Positions 1 to 8,270 of a stretch of DNA of 50,859 nucleotides are shown piece by piece. The position numbers were made by a program, and so were the translations under genes. Source of the stretch: an uncultured Acidimicrobiales bacterium (GTDB lineage Bacteria > Actinomycetota > Acidimicrobiia > Acidimicrobiales > AC-14); contig CADCTB010000159.1 of assembly GCA_902805665.1 (NCBI GenBank), forward strand, positions 495-51,353, in the 5' to 3' direction. The stretch's first letter is position 1. Each line of letters begins with the position of its first letter. Below the pieces are notes generated by a model. The model had not been told where the DNA came from. It did no database searches and worked only from the letters and a program-made list of their open reading frames with translations.

Positions 1-1
1 G

Positions 2-121
2 GTCGCGGTGGGCAAGGGGGCGGCGGCCGGCGTGGCCTGCGCCATCTCGCTGCAGGGCGAGAACGGCTCGCCGATGTCGCCCTCGCCCGCGCCGAACTCC
101 AACGCGGAGCTGGAGAACTAA
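2..121 (+). CDS. C-terminal fragment of an unidentified protein (runs in from the left edge)
   Basis: Frame 2 is open from the window edge to a TAA at 119-121. It encodes about 39 residues that are Gly/Ala-rich at first, then Ser/Pro/Asn-rich, ending in NAELEN. A compact GC hairpin follows the stop within two bases, which supports this being a true gene end. No domain is recognisable in so short a tail. The other two frames lack such a clean stop-plus-hairpin arrangement. Confidence 0.4.
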   Translation, partial: VAVGKGAAAGVACAISLQGENGSPMSPSPAPNSNAELEN

Positions 122-122
122 C

Positions 123-135
123 GGGGCTTCGCCCC
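123..135 (+). terminator. Short GC hairpin after the first stop codon
   Basis: GGGGC, a TTC loop and GCCCC form a perfect 5-bp stem immediately after the TAA at 119-121. There is no T-tract, so an intrinsic terminator is plausible but not proven. Confidence 0.4.
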
Positions 136-315
136 AGCCCGACGAGCGGTGTTCGCGGTAAGCACACGACGGCACGGATAAGGGCGGGCTGGGCCGAACC
201 CCTTTGAGGCGCGAGCTCCGGCCGAGCGCACTACTGGTGCGAGGTGCTAATCCTCGCCGTTGAACCGCTCGAAGCGGTTGGTGGCCGAAGAGGCCAACGA
301 CGACCGGAGCTCGCC

Positions 316-1929
316 ATGACGCTACCCCGCAGCGTGGCCGATGTCCTCGCCGACCACGTCAGGTTGGAAGTCGAGTGCATCGACCGGATGTACCTCAACC
401 TCTACCAGCCCCGGCTCCAGCACGAGCTGGGTGTGGTGGGCTTCTTCAAGGCCCACCGGGGCTTCCCCTTCGTGTCCTCGGTGCTGATGGACCCCATCTC
501 GAAGGCCTTCGTGGCCGGCATCCACCGCTTCGTCACCGACCAGGGCGTGGACCTGGTCGACTTCCGGCCCGGCCAGCGCAAGGACGACGTCGCCCATGAG
601 TACCTGGCCAACTTCGAAGGGACCGAGGGCGTGCTGTTCGTGGGCCGGGCCCAGGAGAAGACCGGCGTGTTCCGCACCGAGAAGCGCCGCAACCCCCTCA
701 CCGGGGCCGCCTATCCGTGGCTGGTGCGGCGCAGCGCCATCGTCAACCATTTCTACATCTACGCGGTGGACGACGACTTCGGTCCCTTTTTCATCAAGTT
801 CGGCACGTACTTCCCCTACAACGCCAAGGTCTGCATCAACGGCAACGAGTGGGCCAAGCGCCAGGCCACCAAGGCCGGCATCGCCTTCGAGCCTCTCGAC
901 AACGGCTTCGCCGCCTGCGCCGAGGCGAAGAAGCTGCAACGGATCTGTGAGCGCCTGGACGCGACCAAGATCGACCGGTTCGTGCGCAAGTGGCTCGCCC
1001 GGCTGCCCCATCCCTTTACCGCGGCGGACCGCCGGGCCGGCTACCGCTACGACATCTCGATCCTGCAGGCCGAGTTCTCCCTCACCCAGGTGCTCGACCG
1101 GCCCCTGGCCGGGCGGGTGTTCTTCGAGGAGGTCATCCGGGAGAACCTCGACATCGGTCGCCCCGACCGCATCAGCGCCGTCTTCGACCGCCGGATCCTC
1201 CGTCGCGGTCCCCGTCCCACCCCCGGGCGGTTCCGGACCCGGGTGTTCACCGAGGGCGTCGTGCCCTCCCTACACGTGGAGTACAAGCACACCCGGGTGA
1301 AGCAGTATCACAAGGAAGGAGTGGCCCTTCGGACCGAGACCACCGTCAACGACACGCGCGATTTCAGGATCGGCAAACGGCTGGAGAACCTGCCCGCCCT
1401 CCGGGAGGTCGGCTTCAGAGCCAACCGACGTCTCCTCGACGTCCAACGAATCAGCCACGACCCGACCATCGGCGAAGTTGCGTTCAACCACATCGCCCAG
1501 CCGACCGTCGTCGGCGGCCAGCGTGCTCCCGCCCTGCGATTCGCCGATGCGAGGGTGCATGCCCTCCTCGGCGCCATGGTCGTGTTCCGACTTCTGCCCG
1601 ACGGCTTCGCCAACCGCGACCTGCGCGCCTACGTGGCGCCCCTGCTCGGCGTTCCCGCCGAGTCACTGACCGCGGGCAGGATGACCTATGACCTCCGGCG
1701 GTTGCGCCTGCACGGGCTCATCGAACGAATCCCCGGCACCCACCGCTACCGCGTCACCGACCTGGGACTCCGATCCGCCGTGTTCTTCACCCGTGCCCAC
1801 AACCGCCTCTTGCGTACAGGGTTGGCGGAGCTGAACGACCCGGAGGCGCCCACACCACTCCGGCTCGCCTTCGTGAACCTAGAGACGCAGATGGACAGGC
1901 TCGTCGCCCGGTCACACCTTGCCGCATGA
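316..1929 (+). CDS. Conserved actinobacterial protein of unknown function with C-terminal winged helix
   Basis: This is a 537-residue protein. I prefer the ATG at 316 (MTLPRSVADVL) over the upstream ATG at 244 because the first 24 residues of the longer form look like junk. The body has long Cys-poor stretches with motifs such as VDDDFGPFFIKF, INGNEWAKRQ, YRYDISILQAEFSLTQ and KQYHKEG. The last third contains a winged-helix-like segment (YDLRRLRLHGLIERIPGTHRYRVT). From memory, near-identical proteins recur as multi-copy hypotheticals in actinobacterial genomes, sometimes beside mobile DNA. No catalytic motif is recognised and I assign no function. It ends 36 bp before the convergent, truncated hydrolase. 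Confidence 0.8.
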   Translation: MTLPRSVADVLADHVRLEVECIDRMYLNLYQPRLQHELGVVGFFKAHRGFPFVSSVLMDPISKAFVAGIHRFVTDQGVDLVDFRPGQRKDDVAHEYLANFEGTEGVLFVGRAQEKTGVFRTEKRRNPLTGAAYPWLVRRSAIVNHFYIYAVDDDFGPFFIKFGTYFPYNAKVCINGNEWAKRQATKAGIAFEPLDNGFAACAEAKKLQRICERLDATKIDRFVRKWLARLPHPFTAADRRAGYRYDISILQAEFSLTQVLDRPLAGRVFFEEVIRENLDIGRPDRISAVFDRRILRRGPRPTPGRFRTRVFTEGVVPSLHVEYKHTRVKQYHKEGVALRTETTVNDTRDFRIGKRLENLPALREVGFRANRRLLDVQRISHDPTIGEVAFNHIAQPTVVGGQRAPALRFADARVHALLGAMVVFRLLPDGFANRDLRAYVAPLLGVPAESLTAGRMTYDLRRLRLHGLIERIPGTHRYRVTDLGLRSAVFFTRAHNRLLRTGLAELNDPEAPTPLRLAFVNLETQMDRLVARSHLAA

Positions 1930-1965
1930 CCTCGTCGGCTCGAAGAGGACCGGATGTAACTTGAC

Positions 1966-2871
1966 TCATTCAGGCCGGCTTCGCCGGCCCAAGGCTTCTA
2001 GCGGGCCCCAGCTGGCGCCGAGCGGGTCATAGCTGTTGACGCTGTCCCACAGCGGGTCCTTCACTGCAGGGTCGACCTGACCCTCGCAGCTGACACCTGG
2101 CCAGTTGAGCTGCTCCGCTCGTGTCCGCAGCCCCATCGGAAAGCCCGGCTGAGGCAGCGGTGGCGGCGTTGACGGACTGGTGCGGACGTAGTTCGGCGCC
2201 AGCAGGACGAGTCGGGCGACCTTGTCGGGATGCTGGCCCGCGTACAGACCGGCCCGGTGACCACCGAGGGACCAGCCGACCAGGCTCACCTGCTCGACGC
2301 CTCGAAGGGCGCGGATGTAGTCCACGGCGGCGTCGATCTCCGCCTGCTCGGAGCCGGTGTTCCCCAGACGGAATCGGTAGTTGACCGGGCAGGTCGCCGG
2401 CAGCGGGTTCGGGACGAGAAGTACCTGTTGGCCGGGGCTTGCGTTGCAGGGGTCGTCCATCTTCGGTTGCGGCGATCGCCCGTAGCCGGTGAGGTCGAGG
2501 GCGAAGACGTCGAAGCCGGCACGGGCCAGGTACGCCATCCAGCTGTAGTCCTCGAAGGAGAGGTCGTAGGCCGGCACCGACGGTGTGGCGCTCCCGGGGA
2601 TGAACAGCACAGCCGGGTCGGCGTCGTGCCGGGCCCGACCCTGCGCTCCTGGCCGCACCCGCTCGCGAAGCTGAAGCCCGACGGATTCGCCGGCGTTGGC
2701 CGGCACCGTCGACACGTGCGGAACGATGTGACCCACGGCGAGGACGCGGGCCTGCTCGGGTACCTCCTGCCCGGAGTCCGGTTGCGCTCCGGCGACCGGC
2801 ACGTTCAGTGGCCCTGCGGAAGCGGTCGTCGCCAGCAGCACCGCGCACGCTGTTCGAGCCCATCGACCCAT
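1966..2871 (-). CDS. Exported alpha/beta hydrolase, C-terminally truncated
   Basis: A 301-residue protein with an N-terminal signal peptide (CAVLLATTASA) and an alpha/beta-hydrolase core. The core has AVLFIPGSATPS near the oxyanion region, DLTGYGRS, and the nucleophile elbow GWSLGG at about residue 198. The start has a strong AAGGAGG site. The family normally continues for about 80 more residues carrying the acid and catalytic His (SH.M.WE). Here the reading frame diverges after GASWGP and stops at a GC hairpin, so the triad is incomplete and the product is probably inactive. A triple SARP-type box sits upstream. The missing kind of C-terminus survives as a separate relic at 25380. Confidence 0.75.
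   Translation of the reverse strand: MGRWARTACAVLLATTASAGPLNVPVAGAQPDSGQEVPEQARVLAVGHIVPHVSTVPANAGESVGLQLRERVRPGAQGRARHDADPAVLFIPGSATPSVPAYDLSFEDYSWMAYLARAGFDVFALDLTGYGRSPQPKMDDPCNASPGQQVLLVPNPLPATCPVNYRFRLGNTGSEQAEIDAAVDYIRALRGVEQVSLVGWSLGGHRAGLYAGQHPDKVARLVLLAPNYVRTSPSTPPPLPQPGFPMGLRTRAEQLNWPGVSCEGQVDPAVKDPLWDSVNSYDPLGASWGPLEALGRRSRPE
1973..1989. terminator. Bidirectional hairpin between convergent genes
   Basis: GGCCGGC, a TTC loop and GCCGGCC give a perfect 7-bp stem between the end of the 316 gene and the hydrolase. It overlaps the last codons of the hydrolase. It has no clear T-tract. Confidence 0.5.
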
Positions 2872-2919
2872 CTCGTGTCCTCCTTGTGTGGACGGCAGTC
2901 GTCGCCGTCGATGCTGGGG

Positions 2920-2962
2920 AACCTACGGACGGGCCTGTAGAGGTGCCGTAGAGAAGACGTAG
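2920..2962 (-). promoter_or_regulatory. SARP-type box and -10 of the hydrolase gene
   Basis: On the minus strand, CTAC cores start at 2962, 2951 and 2940, an exact 11-bp pitch. The last is 15 nt before a TAGGTT -10 (2925-2920). This is the cleanest triple site in the window. It points to the gene starting at 2871. Confidence 0.8.
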
Positions 2963-2987
2963 AACACCGGGTCGGACGACCGACGGG

Positions 2988-2993
2988 TAGCGT
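2988..2993 (+). promoter_or_regulatory. -10 element of the first regulator gene
   Basis: TAGCGT fits TAnnnT and lies 14 nt before the GTG at 3008. The same GGTAGCGTCG context precedes the regulator at 40496. No CTAC repeats are correctly phased to it. Confidence 0.5.
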
Positions 2994-3007
2994 CGGGCTG
3001 TCGGGCT

Positions 3008-6000
3008 GTGCTCGTCCGGGTCACGGTGGCCGGTCGCGTGGGGATCGAGGTCGGTGGGGTCCACACCGGCGAGGCCGGGCTGGGCCGGCTCGGCCGGCTC
3101 GCCCTTGCCTACCTGGTGTGCGAGCGACACCGGCCGGTGGCCCGCGACGAGCTGGCCGAGGTGCTCTGGGGCGAGGACCTGCCCGCCTCCTGGGAGCAGT
3201 TGCTGCGCGGGCAGGCGTCGAAGCTGCGGGCGACGTTCGGCCAGGCCGGGCTGGACCCGGGTGGCACGCTCACCAGCGCCCTCGGCGCCTACCAGGTCCA
3301 CCTCCCGCCGGGGGCGGTCCTCGACGTCGACGAAGCGGCTGCGAATGTGGAGGCGGCCGGAGCCGCCCTGGCCGGCGGGAACCCGGCGGAGGCCCGACGG
3401 CGGGCGGCGGCCGCAAAGGCCGTCGCTGCCCGCCAGTTCCTCCCGGCGGCGTCGGGTGCCTGGGTGGAGCGCCGGCAGGCGGAGCTCCGCGAGGTGCACC
3501 TCCGGGCGCTGGAGGTCCTCGTCCGGGCGGCTGCTGAGGACGGTCTGTGGGGCGAAGCCATCGATGCGGCCGAGGAGGCCATCGCCATCGAGCCGTTCCG
3601 GGAGTCGGCCTACCTCGCCCTCATGGCAGCCCACGCCGCCGCCGGGAGCCGGGGGGAGGCCATCCGGGCGTACGAACGGTGCCGGCGGGTGCTGGCTGAA
3701 GAGCTCGGTGTCCGGCCGTCCCCGGCCACCGAGGAGGCCTTCCTGGACCTCCTCGGCGACGAGCCGGCCCCGGTGTCCGAGGAGGTCACACCCTCCGCCC
3801 CGCTCCGTCTCCCACCGGCGTTGGTCGGGTTGGCAGGCGGCGTCGTCGTGGGCCGGGAGTCCGACGCCGAACGGCTCACGGCCGCCCTGGAGCGGGCGAC
3901 GGCGAAGGGACGCCAAGCCGTGTTCGTCGGAGGCGAGCCGGGCATCGGCAAGACCACGCTGGTCGCCGCCTTCGCCGCCGAGGCCCACAGGCAAGGAGCC
4001 CGAGTGCTCTACGGGCGGTGCGACGAAGAGCTTGGCCTGTCCTACCAACCCTTCGCCGAGGCGCTCTCCGGGTTCGTTGCCGATGCGCCGATGGCCGAGC
4101 TGGCGCTCCACGCGGCCGCGCACGGGGGCGAGCTCGCACGGCTCGCCCCCGAGCTGACTCGCCGCCTGTCCGACGTCACGGTGCCTCCCTCGACCGACCC
4201 CGAGGGTGACCGCTACTGGCTGTTCGACGCCGTCACTTCGATGCTCAAGTCTGCTGCGGCGCGTGCCCCGGTCGTCCTGATCCTCGACGACCTCCACTGG
4301 GCGGCTCCGCCCACCCTGGTGCTTCTCCGTCACCTCCTCCGAGCCACGGCGGACGCCGCCCTGCTCGTGGTCGGCACCTACCGCCACACCGACGTCGGGC
4401 CCGACCACCCGCTCACGCAGACGCTGGCCGACCTGCACAGGGAACCGGCGGTCGACCGCCTCGTCCTGCAGGGCCTGGACGGTGACGGCGTCGGCGCCTT
4501 CCTGCAGGCGGCCCGGGGCGGCACCCCGTCCGACGACGACGTGCCGCTGGTACGGGCGCTTCACGTCCACACCGCCGGCAACCCCTTCTTCGTCGGCCAG
4601 CTCCTGCAGCACCTGGGTGAGACGGGTGCCACCTATCGCCGGGAAGGGACCTGGAGCTACTACGCCGACATCGAGGACCTGGGCATCCCCGAGGGAGTGC
4701 GGGAGGTTGTCGGCCGCCGGCTGCAGCGGCTCTCGGAGCCAACCCGGGAGGTCCTCCGATGGGGCGCGGTGATCGGGACTGAGTTCGGCCTCGACGTGCT
4801 CGACCAGGTGGAAGGGCTGGCCGGCATGGACGCCCTGCTCGACGCCGTCGACGATGCGGTGCAGAGCCACCTGGCCGCCGAGCGGGGCGCCAGCCGCTAC
4901 CGGTTCACCCACGCCCTCGTCCGCGACACCATCTACGCCGAGCTCACGCTCACCCGCCGGGCTCAGTGGCATCGCCGGGTGGCCGAGGCCCTTGAGCTCC
5001 TACCCGTCGACGACGCCCACCGGTTGCCGGCGCTGGTCCACCACTTCGCGGCAGCAGCTTCCGCCGGCGGGGCGCCCAGAGCCGCAGACTACGCACTCGC
5101 CGCCTCGAGGCAGGCCCTCACCCACTCCGCATGGGAGGACGCACTGGCGTTCCTCGAGCGCGGCCTCCAGGCCCTAGCCGCCGCCGAGCCGCCGGACTTG
5201 GAACGGCGGTGCGACCTGCTGCTCGTGGTAGCCGAGACGTGGTGCCGCGTCTGGGAGCCGCCCCGGGCGCTCCCGGCGGCGACCGAGGCCGTCGCAACGG
5301 CGAGATCCCTCGGTGACCCGGAACGGATGGCGAACGCGGCGCGGTGGTACATCACAGGCCAGACTCGACCGGACCCCGCCACCATCACGGTCGCCGACGA
5401 GGCGCTGGCCGCGCTGGGCGATCGCCGCCCGGACCTGCGCGCCATCCTGCTCGCCCGCTTGGCTCCGCCCAAGCGCTTCGCCGGGGACATGACGCGCGAC
5501 GCCCTGGATCTGGCTCGTCGATCCGGCAGCCGCGACGCCCTGGGCGTCGCGCTCCTGATGCGAAGCGTCGACCTGGGGTTCTCAGGGCAGGCCGTCGAGC
5601 GCCTCGAGGTGGCCGAGGAGCTGGTGACCGCGGCACCGCCCGACGGCTGGGACGGCTGGCGAGGTGGGCACGAGCAACGGGCCGCCGCCCGGATCGCGGT
5701 CGGCGACCGTGCCGGCTTCGAGGCTGACGCCGCAGCGTGCGAGCGCATCGGTCGCGAGAAGAGGTTCTGGTTCTACCGGGCCAGGGCGGCCCTGTGGCGG
5801 GGCACCAGTGCGCTGCTCGACGGCCGCTTCGACGAGGTGGAGGCGCTGGTCGAGGAGTTCCGTGCCGTAGCGACTGCGTCGGTGGGCCCGTCGGCGCCCC
5901 GCGACCTGCCGGCCATCCAGCTCGTCCGGCTGGCCCTTGACCGGGGAACTCCCATGGAGGCCGAGACGATCCTCACTGCGGGCCTCGAACAGTCACCTGG

Positions 6001-6583
6001 GCACGGGGTGCTGGCCTCCATGCTCGCCCTCGCGGACGCCGAGCTCGGGAAGGTCGACCGGGCCCGGGCCTCGCTTGACCGGTTCGCCGGCGACGAGCCT
6101 CGCCGAGGCGCCGCCCCCTTGTCCGCGGAGCTCGCGTACCTGGCCGAGGTGGCCGATGCCCTGGTGGACCGGCGCCATGCCGCCCGGCTCTATGACCGGT
6201 TGCATCCGCTGGCCGGGCAGATGGTGGCCGCCGGGGCGGTGGCCCACTGCCCGGGTGCCGTCGACCGTTACCTCGGTCTGCTCGCCGCCACACTGGGGCG
6301 ACTCGACGCGGCCGACGTCCACTTCGCGGAGGCGCTGCGTTTGGAAGCCGGCATGCGGTCACCGCCTCTTCTCGCTCGCACCCGGTTGCGGTACGGAGGC
6401 ATGCTCCTGGACAGGGGAGCGCCCGGCGACGCGGCCGAATCCCGCCGGCTCCTCGAAGAAGCGCTGGCGACCGCGGAGCGCCTCGGCATGGCTAGCGTTG
6501 CTGCGCAGGCCGCCGATCTTGCTGGGACGGTGACAAGTCGACGGAGCCTCTACGCGTCCTCTACAGGCGTGTCCGTACAGTGA
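3008..6583 (+). CDS. SARP-like regulator: winged helix, BTAD, STAND ATPase, TPR region (copy 1)
   Basis: A 1191-residue cytoplasmic activator. Residues 1-100 are an OmpR-type winged helix (GLGRLGRLALAYLVCERHRP, DELAEVLWGEDLP). Residues 100-250 are the BTAD helical domain (EAIAIEPFRESAYLALMAAH). A P-loop GGEPGIGKTT lies near 308-317 and Walker B LILDDLHWA near 420. The rest is helical, TPR-like repeats ending in a family motif around AVDRYLG and SPPLLARTR. Family knowledge: such proteins activate promoters after ligand- or nucleotide-driven oligomerisation. The GTG start has no obvious Shine-Dalgarno. The last codons overlap the SARP-type promoter of the next gene. It is closest to the regulator at 40496. 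Confidence 0.92.
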   Translation: MLVRVTVAGRVGIEVGGVHTGEAGLGRLGRLALAYLVCERHRPVARDELAEVLWGEDLPASWEQLLRGQASKLRATFGQAGLDPGGTLTSALGAYQVHLPPGAVLDVDEAAANVEAAGAALAGGNPAEARRRAAAAKAVAARQFLPAASGAWVERRQAELREVHLRALEVLVRAAAEDGLWGEAIDAAEEAIAIEPFRESAYLALMAAHAAAGSRGEAIRAYERCRRVLAEELGVRPSPATEEAFLDLLGDEPAPVSEEVTPSAPLRLPPALVGLAGGVVVGRESDAERLTAALERATAKGRQAVFVGGEPGIGKTTLVAAFAAEAHRQGARVLYGRCDEELGLSYQPFAEALSGFVADAPMAELALHAAAHGGELARLAPELTRRLSDVTVPPSTDPEGDRYWLFDAVTSMLKSAAARAPVVLILDDLHWAAPPTLVLLRHLLRATADAALLVVGTYRHTDVGPDHPLTQTLADLHREPAVDRLVLQGLDGDGVGAFLQAARGGTPSDDDVPLVRALHVHTAGNPFFVGQLLQHLGETGATYRREGTWSYYADIEDLGIPEGVREVVGRRLQRLSEPTREVLRWGAVIGTEFGLDVLDQVEGLAGMDALLDAVDDAVQSHLAAERGASRYRFTHALVRDTIYAELTLTRRAQWHRRVAEALELLPVDDAHRLPALVHHFAAAASAGGAPRAADYALAASRQALTHSAWEDALAFLERGLQALAAAEPPDLERRCDLLLVVAETWCRVWEPPRALPAATEAVATARSLGDPERMANAARWYITGQTRPDPATITVADEALAALGDRRPDLRAILLARLAPPKRFAGDMTRDALDLARRSGSRDALGVALLMRSVDLGFSGQAVERLEVAEELVTAAPPDGWDGWRGGHEQRAAARIAVGDRAGFEADAAACERIGREKRFWFYRARAALWRGTSALLDGRFDEVEALVEEFRAVATASVGPSAPRDLPAIQLVRLALDRGTPMEAETILTAGLEQSPGHGVLASMLALADAELGKVDRARASLDRFAGDEPRRGAAPLSAELAYLAEVADALVDRRHAARLYDRLHPLAGQMVAAGAVAHCPGAVDRYLGLLAATLGRLDAADVHFAEALRLEAGMRSPPLLARTRLRYGGMLLDRGAPGDAAESRRLLEEALATAERLGMASVAAQAADLAGTVTSRRSLYASSTGVSVQ
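6539..6581 (+). promoter_or_regulatory. SARP-type box and -10 of binding-protein gene 1
   Basis: CTAC cores start at 6550 and 6561 (11 bp), with an imperfect CGAC at 6539 completing a triplet. TACAGT (6576-6581) begins exactly 15 nt after the last core and overlaps the stop codon of the regulator upstream. The predicted start site is about 24 nt before the GTG at 6612. Confidence 0.8.
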
Positions 6584-6611
6584 CCTGAGGACGACAGAGG
6601 GAGGGACGGCG

Positions 6612-8270
6612 GTGCCGAGACGACCGATCTGTGCCGCGGTGGCGGTGATGGGCTTGCTGCTGATGGCGTGCGGGGGTTCATCGGGAAGGGACACGGGTCG
6701 ACCAGGACCGTCCACGACGACGGAGACAGCCATGGACGGTGGGACGCTGGTGATCCGGACCCAGGGTGAGCCGGGGTGCTTCGACTGGCTGGCGCCATGC
6801 GCCGCTGGTCCGACGCCGCCCATTCGCAGCCTGCTGTTGCCGCAGACGGTGATGTTCGCCGGCGGCAAGTACGTGCCCACGCCGCTCCTGGCCGGCGAGC
6901 CCGTCCACCAGATCGGCCCTCCCCAGCGGCTGACCTACAGGCTGAACCCGAACGCGGTTTGGTCCGACGGCGTGCCAATCACCTCCTCGGACCTGCGGTA
7001 CACCTGGGACCAGTCCGTCAACGCCCCGGGCATCGCCAACCGCACCGGCTTCGAGCAGATCGATAGCGTCGACGACTCCGACCCGAAGACGGCCGTCATC
7101 ACCTTCAAGCAGCCGTACGCCGCCTGGTACAACCCCTTCGGCACGCTCCAGAGCATCTTCCCGAAGCACCTGCTCGACGGGAAGGACCGGACCGCCGAAA
7201 TGAAGGACGGCTTCTCCTGGAGCGGTGGCCCCTGGAAGCTGGACCGATGGGTCAAGGGCCAGGAGATCAGGTTCGTGCGGAACGCGACCTACTGGGACAA
7301 GAGGCCCCACCTCGATGCGCTGGTCTACAAGATCATCCCGGATGCAGGTGGCGCCTTCGCCGCCTTCAAGTCGGGCCAGGTCTCGCTGCTGCAAGGCGTG
7401 CCACCTGAGGTCACGCTGGCGGAGATCCAGGCCCTTCCGGATACGACCGTCGACGTCGGACTCACCCTGTCGCTGAGCCTTCTGAACTTCAACACGCAGA
7501 GGGCTCCGCTCGACTCGGTCCCCGTTCGTCAGGCCTTGGCGCACGCCACGGATCGTGACGCCTTGGTCAAGCAGGCGTTCGGGCTCTTGAAACCCGACGT
7601 CACGCCCGTGCAGGCGCTCATGACGCCCGTGAACGGACGGTGGTACATGGAGCCGTTCAAGCGGTACGGACGGGATCTGGGCCGGGTCGACCAGCTCATG
7701 CGGGGCGCCGGGTGGGCTCGGGGCGCCGACGGGGTGTGGGCGCGTGGGGATCAGCGGGCGCAGCTCGACGTGGTCGGCGTCGCCGGGAACAAGACCCTGG
7801 AGCTGCAGCAACAGATCCTGCAGAGCCAGTGGAAGGAGGCGGGTTTCGACGTGAGGGTGAACAACGTGGCCAACCCGAACGACCTGATCCGACGGGGGTC
7901 GTTCCACGTGAGCTTCAGCGGGGCCACGTTCCCGAGCGACGACCCCAGCCGGTGCTCCCTGTTGTGCGGCCGGAACGTCCCCAGCGAGGCGAACGGGTTC
8001 AGCGGTCAGAATCTCAGCCGGCTAGCCGACGCGGCCCACGACGCGGCGTGGGACCGGGTCAACAACGAGCTCGACGAGGCCAAGCGCCTGGATCTCTTGA
8101 AGGCGGCCTACGAGGTCACGGCCACCCTGGTCCCCTTCCTCCCTACCGGTCCCGGCCTCTCCCTTCTCGTCTACAACTCCTCACGCCTCGGCGGCGTCCG
8201 CAACGACGGCGGGCCGCTGGGACCGTTCTTCGACACCACACGGTGGTTCTGCCGGGAGGGACGCTGCTAG
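6612..8270 (+). CDS. ABC oligopeptide-type solute-binding lipoprotein 1
   Basis: A 552-residue family-5 solute-binding protein. The signal peptide ends in lipobox LMAC (Cys20), so the mature protein should be anchored outside the membrane. Family motifs include WSDGVPITSSDLRYTW, NPFGTLQSIFPKHLL and VRQALAHATDRDALV. Unusual for the family are three Cys pairs: CFDWLAPC near the N-terminus, CSLLC late, and CREGRC at the extreme C-terminus. They are shared by all four intact paralogues here and are probably disulphides. The GTG start follows GAGGGAGGG. The stop overlaps the ATPase gene by 28 nt, implying translational coupling. The substrate is unknown; peptide is a family-level guess. Confidence 0.9.
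   Translation: MPRRPICAAVAVMGLLLMACGGSSGRDTGRPGPSTTTETAMDGGTLVIRTQGEPGCFDWLAPCAAGPTPPIRSLLLPQTVMFAGGKYVPTPLLAGEPVHQIGPPQRLTYRLNPNAVWSDGVPITSSDLRYTWDQSVNAPGIANRTGFEQIDSVDDSDPKTAVITFKQPYAAWYNPFGTLQSIFPKHLLDGKDRTAEMKDGFSWSGGPWKLDRWVKGQEIRFVRNATYWDKRPHLDALVYKIIPDAGGAFAAFKSGQVSLLQGVPPEVTLAEIQALPDTTVDVGLTLSLSLLNFNTQRAPLDSVPVRQALAHATDRDALVKQAFGLLKPDVTPVQALMTPVNGRWYMEPFKRYGRDLGRVDQLMRGAGWARGADGVWARGDQRAQLDVVGVAGNKTLELQQQILQSQWKEAGFDVRVNNVANPNDLIRRGSFHVSFSGATFPSDDPSRCSLLCGRNVPSEANGFSGQNLSRLADAAHDAAWDRVNNELDEAKRLDLLKAAYEVTATLVPFLPTGPGLSLLVYNSSRLGGVRNDGGPLGPFFDTTRWFCREGRC

Noticed and set aside
2027-4972. A 981-residue open frame antisense to the hydrolase and regulator 1
   Set aside because: It runs opposite to regions with clear domain motifs and has a low-complexity Arg/Gly/Pro composition. 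It is a GC-codon shadow. The same holds for the long antisense frames at 6678-7907, 19561-21510, 11441-12931, 11668-13164 and 23354-24967.
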